From NCBI GenBank assembly GCA_028685295.1, contig JAQUEL010000074.1, positions 1-9,308 on the forward strand: a stretch of 9,308 bases of DNA, read 5' to 3'. Positions within the stretch are counted from its first letter, which is position 1. Each line of letters starts with the position of its first letter. Shown one piece after another: positions 6,448 to 9,308 of the stretch. The position numbers and the translations under genes are program-made. This DNA is from a bacterium. Lineage in GTDB: Bacteria > UBP13 > UBA5359. Below the pieces are notes generated by a model. The model was not told the origin of the DNA and searched no databases. It saw only the letters and a list, made by a program, of their open reading frames with translations.

Positions 6448-7188
6448 TCATTTTCCAGTCTGTTTGGCTCGCTCTATGGCAGCATTGTGCGCTATATGCT
6501 CAAGGGTATCGTCCAGAGGTATCAGTTCCGCCCGACCGTAACGCCGCATCAGAGCAGCTTCAATAAGTCTATCGGCAAAGCGAGGATTTTTAGGCAGCAG
6601 TGAGCCGTGCAGATAAGTGCCGTAGGCATTAAGGTAGCGCCCGCCCTCCAGATTATCCTCCCCGTTGTTGCCGCCGCCTATAATTACCCGCCCTATGGGC
6701 TCTGTGCCCGGCCCCAAATAGGTACGGCCGCTATGATTCTCAAAGCCTACCAGCGTGCCGCCGTTATCTCCCATAAAACTCTCCACTACAACGTTCCCTA
6801 TCAGCCTGTCCTTACCGGGAAAGGTACAGGCATCAAACACCCCTATGCCCGGCAGCTCCTTTCCGTCGGCTGTAGTGCAGGATTGTCCGAAAAGCTGATA
6901 TCCTCCGCAAATAGTCAGCACAGTCACACCATCCTCGACTGCTTTTCTAATGCTTTCACCCTTTTTTTGCTGCAAATCAGCGGCTATGGTGTGTTGTTCA
7001 CTATCCTGCCCGCCGCCCATGAAGATTATATCAAAGAGCCTGAACTCGGGTGTTTTACCCAGCGATATGGCTGTAATATCGGCCCTTATGCCTCGCCAGT
7101 AACAGCGCTGCATTACAGTCAGAACGTTGCCCCTATCGCCATAGAGATTCATGAGATCAGGATAAAGATGACATATCCTCAGCTTCAT
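6448..7188 (-). CDS. gatD: Lipid II isoglutaminyl synthase, glutaminase subunit GatD
   Basis: The glutamine amidotransferase half of the enzyme that converts D-glutamate at position 2 of the peptidoglycan stem peptide to D-isoglutamine. It hydrolyses glutamine and passes ammonia to MurT. It is a 246-residue CobB/CobQ-type class I amidotransferase beginning LRICHLYPDLMNLYGDRGN. The nucleophile is Cys94 in TICGGYQLFG. The catalytic His194 lies in TYLHGSLLPKNP. Arg128 in FPGKDR occupies the place of a glutamine-binding arginine reported for staphylococcal GatD (from memory). Length is normal for GatD and far shorter than CobQ. The gene lies 6 bases after murT. Its likely ribosome binding site GGGAGG (7205-7200) is inside the end of murT, 11 bases from the ATG, consistent with coupled translation. 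Its TGA touches the TGA of the convergent ATPase gene. Confidence 0.95.
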   Translation of the reverse strand: MKLRICHLYPDLMNLYGDRGNVLTVMQRCYWRGIRADITAISLGKTPEFRLFDIIFMGGGQDSEQHTIAADLQQKKGESIRKAVEDGVTVLTICGGYQLFGQSCTTADGKELPGIGVFDACTFPGKDRLIGNVVVESFMGDNGGTLVGFENHSGRTYLGPGTEPIGRVIIGGGNNGEDNLEGGRYLNAYGTYLHGSLLPKNPRFADRLIEAALMRRYGRAELIPLDDTLEHIAHNAAIERAKQTGK

Positions 7189-7194
7189 AGCACT

Positions 7195-8604
7195 CTAAGC
7201 CTCCCAATACCGGCTTAGATAACCGCGATGCTCCATGATGCTTCTTAAGCTAAGCATAGCCGTATAGGTGCACATAATGCAAACAGGCGCCCCCTCCGGC
7301 GCAGCAGAGATTATGGCCTCCATTGCTTTAGCTATATCCTTTTCTACTACCATACTGCCGCAGTCCACACCCGCGTACTTGAGCCTCAGCGCCATATCCT
7401 CGGCCCTTATGCCGGAGACAAGGACCTTCCTGCCTGCATCGCTTTTATGTTTCAGCATCTCAAAGCCTCCATCCCACAGCCAGGAGATATCGCGTCCATC
7501 GGAAAAATTATCATTTACAGCTATCATTATATAACCTGCCAGGCCGGCCTCAACAACTGTATGCAAGGCTTCATTAAGGCTTACCGGATTCTTTACCAGA
7601 ACAATAAAGACCTGCCGGCTCTTTATATACACCTGTTCCATTCTACCGAAAGCGCTGGTAGAGCTGCTCAGCCTATCCCTGATAAAACCTAAATCCGCTC
7701 CATAAGTAGCGGCACAGGCAGCGGCAGCTAATGCATTGTAAATATTATAGAACCCTGGTAGTTTAAGATCTATCTCTACCTTGCCACGAGGTGCAATCAG
7801 CCTGAGGGTGTATCCTTCAACCCCTTTGACCCGCAATCCGGCGACGGTAAAATCTATATCGGGACGTTTAAAGCCACACCGTGAACAGAAGTAATCTCCC
7901 AAATGGCTGTAATAGGTTTTTTTATACGTAAGATATCCGCCGCAGCCACGACAGTAGCGAGACTCCGTTATTTTGAACTCCTTATTGCTATCTTCATAAT
8001 CGCAGCTCATGCCGAAGTATACGACCCGAGCTTTTACAGCTTTGCCGAGCGCAGCCACATAAGGATCATCGGCATTGAGAAAGGCGTAATCATCTCTTTC
8101 CAGTTGTGCCAGCCCTCTGCCTATGAGAGCGGCCGTATTATTCAGTTCCCCGTAGCGATCAAGTTGATCTTTAAAAATATTGGTAACAATTATTGCATGA
8201 GGCCTGATATCTGATGACAATCTGGGAACACTGGCTTCATCTGCTTCCAGCAGGGCCAGATCAGAGCTTATTCGGCCGGTCAGACCGGCATCCCTGACCA
8301 TGGCCGCAGTTACCCCAGCCAACAGATTTGCACCGGTAAAGTTACTGCTGATCTTCCAACCCAATCCGGAGAGAATATGTGCCAGCATTTTTGCGGCCGT
8401 GGTCTTGCCGTTGGTGCCTGTCACCATTATGCTTCCCAGACGAAATTCCCGGCTCAGCCGGGATAGCATCTTCGGATAAATAGCCAAAGAAATCTTTCCC
8501 GGCCAGTTTGTGCCGCCGCCGGCTCTCAGAATGCGACACAATCCAGCGGCACCCTTGCCTGCGGCAATACCTGCACACAAGCGCATCCTGTCCGTCAACG
8601 GCAT
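7195..8604 (-). CDS. murT: Lipid II isoglutaminyl synthase, ligase subunit MurT
   Basis: A Mur-ligase-like ATPase that activates the alpha-carboxyl of D-Glu in lipid II for amidation with ammonia from GatD, at the inner face of the membrane. At 469 residues it is full length. The ATP loop GTNGKTT is at 63-69, LEADEA at 119-124 and TNIFKDQLDRYGE at 141-153. A zinc ribbon is inserted at about 216-246, with Cys218, Cys221, Cys240 and Cys243 (YCRGCGG..YFCSRCG), as in MurT and unlike MurC-F. LPGFYNIYNALAA (282-294) closes the central domain. The C-terminal DUF1727 domain contains GRDISWLWD (370-378), where Asp372 is the probable catalytic residue by family comparison. GAGGAG (8617-8612) lies 7 bases before the ATG, a strong ribosome binding site. 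No clear -35/-10 pair was found upstream. It is the first gene of a murT-gatD operon. Confidence 0.95.
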   Translation of the reverse strand: MPLTDRMRLCAGIAAGKGAAGLCRILRAGGGTNWPGKISLAIYPKMLSRLSREFRLGSIMVTGTNGKTTAAKMLAHILSGLGWKISSNFTGANLLAGVTAAMVRDAGLTGRISSDLALLEADEASVPRLSSDIRPHAIIVTNIFKDQLDRYGELNNTAALIGRGLAQLERDDYAFLNADDPYVAALGKAVKARVVYFGMSCDYEDSNKEFKITESRYCRGCGGYLTYKKTYYSHLGDYFCSRCGFKRPDIDFTVAGLRVKGVEGYTLRLIAPRGKVEIDLKLPGFYNIYNALAAAACAATYGADLGFIRDRLSSSTSAFGRMEQVYIKSRQVFIVLVKNPVSLNEALHTVVEAGLAGYIMIAVNDNFSDGRDISWLWDGGFEMLKHKSDAGRKVLVSGIRAEDMALRLKYAGVDCGSMVVEKDIAKAMEAIISAAPEGAPVCIMCTYTAMLSLRSIMEHRGYLSRYWEA

Positions 8605-8639
8605 TTGAGCTCTCCTCGAATCTTTGCTTAACTAAAATT

Positions 8640-8687
8640 GCATATAAAGCTTTACTGACACCGATGCTTTCCTTGCTGTTTATATGC
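8640..8687. repeat. Long-range inverted repeat GCATATAAA...TTTATATGC
   Basis: GCATATAAA (8640-8648) and TTTATATGC (8679-8687) are perfect 9-bp inverted copies, separated by 30 bases. Part of the left copy recurs directly as ATAAAGCTT (8644-8652 and 8700-8708). It lies 36-83 bases upstream of murT, where an operator could sit. It could also be chance in AT-rich DNA. Confidence 0.45.
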
Positions 8688-8834
8688 AGGCTTGTCTACA
8701 TAAAGCTTGCCGATTGTTTTAATTGCCTGCGGCGGTTCTTTGATGTGAAAAGCGCCTAAATTTGCAAAATGTTTAAGGCTGGGGCCAGAAGAACATAATA
8801 CTAGAAAGCAATGTAAATTGCTACCATAATCTTC

Positions 8835-8857
8835 GGAGGATTGATATGTATCCTTAG
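8835..8857 (+). other. Three-codon ORF (MYP) with strong ribosome binding site
   Basis: GGAGGA (8835-8840) is followed after 5 bases by ATG (8846), then TAT CCT TAG. It has ideal initiation signals but stops after three codons. A six-codon ORF, MHLQAE (8861-8881), follows 3 bases after its stop. This may be a start-stop regulatory ORF, or the decayed start of a lost gene. Confidence 0.4.
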
Positions 8858-8872
8858 CTAATGCATTTACAA

Positions 8873-8894
8873 GCCGAATAATTGCCGAATAATT
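8873..8894. repeat. Perfect 11-bp tandem repeat, two copies
   Basis: GCCGAATAATT at 8873-8883 is repeated without spacer at 8884-8894. It ends 3 bases before the second GGAGGA ribosome binding site. It could be a repressor half-site pair (copies are one helical turn apart) or a replication-slippage duplication. Confidence 0.7.
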
Positions 8895-8897
8895 ATT

Positions 8898-8966
8898 GGA
8901 GGAAGCGATGTAATGGCCGTTTGGCGGCGCTGGGATGAAGCTGTTCATCTTCAGATATCTTTATGA
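8898..8966 (+). other. Start-stop ATGTAA and 17-codon leader ORF
   Basis: GGAGGA (8898-8903) is followed after 4 bases by ATG TAA (8908-8913), a one-codon ORF. The last A of that stop begins a second ATG (8913, 9 bases from the ribosome binding site). This opens a 17-residue ORF, MAVWRRWDEAVHLQISL, ending at TGA 8964-8966. The peptide resembles nothing I recognise. The geometry suggests coupled translation toward the downstream gene. Confidence 0.45.
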
Positions 8967-8992
8967 ATAACCGGAAAGCGAACCTGCTATGA
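8963..8992 (+). other. Nine-codon ORF MNNRKANLL linking leader to sensor gene
   Basis: Its ATG (8963-8965) overlaps the previous TGA as ATGA. Its own TGA (8990-8992) overlaps the ATG (8989) of the next gene, again as ATGA. It has no ribosome binding site of its own and would depend on re-initiation. It may be part of a coupled leader, or a remnant of an upstream reading frame. Confidence 0.4.
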
Positions 8993-9308
8993 ATATGTCG
9001 CGGACTAAAAAAAATTGGCTTACCCTGATTGTGGCGATGATAATCCTTGTCACCCTCACACATTACTACTTTGCCCTAGGATTACAGCTGCACCTGGAGA
9101 TAATACGCACTCTGTATTTCATACCGGTCGTGCTGGCAGCCATCATTTTTGGCCTTAGCGGAGGCCTGCTGACTTCTCTCAGTATAACGCTGCTTTACCT
9201 GCCGTATACTCTTCTGGTTCAGGAAACACTTAGCCTTCGGGTGGAGCAATACGTAGGAGTTCTGGAGCTCAATCTTCTAGGTTTGATCGTTGGCAGAGTT
9301 ATCGATCA
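8989..9308 (+). CDS. Membrane protein, probable sensor kinase N-terminus, 3' end cut
   Basis: The first 106 residues of a polytopic membrane protein that continues past the window. After a short basic start (MNMSRTKKN) there are hydrophobic segments at about 10-28, 40-56, 59-75 and 88-104. The segment RTLYFIPVVLAAIIFGLSGG followed by LLTSLSITLLYLP is typical of the membrane-bound input domain of sensor histidine kinases (DUF4118/MASE-like), in which four helices precede PAS, GAF or HisKA domains. None of those is inside the window, so kinase activity is inference. The ATG at 8989 overlaps the upstream TGA. A weak GGAAAG (8973-8978) lies 10 bases before it; a second in-frame ATG is at 8995. 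It diverges from murT-gatD. Confidence 0.7.
   Translation, partial: MNMSRTKKNWLTLIVAMIILVTLTHYYFALGLQLHLEIIRTLYFIPVVLAAIIFGLSGGLLTSLSITLLYLPYTLLVQETLSLRVEQYVGVLELNLLGLIVGRVID

Larger units (their letters stand above)
8605..8988. promoter_or_regulatory. 384-bp divergent gap between murT and the sensor-like gene
   Basis: No conventional protein gene is supported here; the open frames crossing it lack family resemblance and good start sites. It must contain the murT promoter (minus) and that of the right-hand gene (plus), but I found no convincing promoter boxes. The left half holds an AT-rich inverted repeat (8640-8687). The right half holds a small hairpin GCAAT-gtaa-ATTGC (8809-8822), an 11-bp tandem repeat, and a series of mini-ORFs with ribosome binding sites. 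Confidence 0.5.

Noticed and set aside
6607-7218. 203-codon open frame on the plus strand opposite gatD
   Set aside because: It is antisense to a gene with all GatD catalytic motifs, and its translation resembles no family.
8508-8759. 83-codon plus-strand ORF overlapping the start of murT
   Set aside because: It is antisense to the murT 5' end, cysteine-rich only through frame composition, with no ribosome binding site.
8873-8894. CRISPR repeat
   Set aside because: Only two 11-bp copies with no spacer between them; no cas gene nearby.
8652-8948. 98-codon minus-strand ORF in the murT/sensor gap
   Set aside because: It crosses the mini-ORF leader and repeats, has no Shine-Dalgarno at its ATG and no recognisable domain; a gene on this evidence is unlikely.

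Overview
The window reads as a stretch of chromosome from an anaerobic, Gram-positive-type bacterium. I favour a Clostridia-like Firmicute; a Chloroflexota lineage cannot be excluded. The evidence is a MurT/GatD pair (amidation of peptidoglycan D-glutamate), a methyltransferase-type corrinoid protein, and strong GGAGG-type ribosome binding sites before several genes. This placement is inference; no rRNA or other phylogenetic marker is present. Base composition looks even across the window, with no obvious island.

Left part (1-2254). A Y1 (IS200-like/RAYT) transposase gene runs off the left edge on the minus strand. Its promoter and start codon lie inside an imperfect inverted repeat, next to a GGGGTCAGGTCT motif. 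Upstream of it on the same strand is a complete corrinoid (B12-binding) protein gene with no partner methyltransferase in view. A 0.2 kb divergent promoter region separates this from cysK (O-acetylserine sulfhydrylase) on the plus strand. cysK ends at an 11-bp perfect hairpin shared with the convergent gene that follows.

Middle part (2239-6447). A minus-strand pair encodes a 90-residue GlsB/YeaQ-family membrane protein and, 31 bp downstream, a 426-residue PRC-barrel protein. The latter has two PRC domains, a charged helical linker and three copies of a degenerate C-terminal repeat. Divergent from the pair is an 845-residue P-type ATPase of the MgtA (Mg2+ import) type with all catalytic motifs intact.

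Right part (6448-9308). The ATPase stop codon abuts the stop codon of gatD with no base between them. murT and gatD form a tight minus-strand operon making the enzyme that amidates lipid II. A 384-bp gap follows. It holds a long-range inverted repeat, an 11-bp tandem duplication, two GGAGGA ribosome binding sites that open onto 3-codon and 1-codon ORFs, and a chain of tiny ORFs joined by TAATG/ATGA overlaps. The chain ends exactly at the start of a membrane protein (probably the N-terminal part of a sensor kinase) that runs off the right edge.

I found no clear new multi-gene system. The least explained pieces are the mini-ORF leader before the last gene, the hairpin that encloses the transposase start, and the repeat architecture of the PRC-barrel protein.
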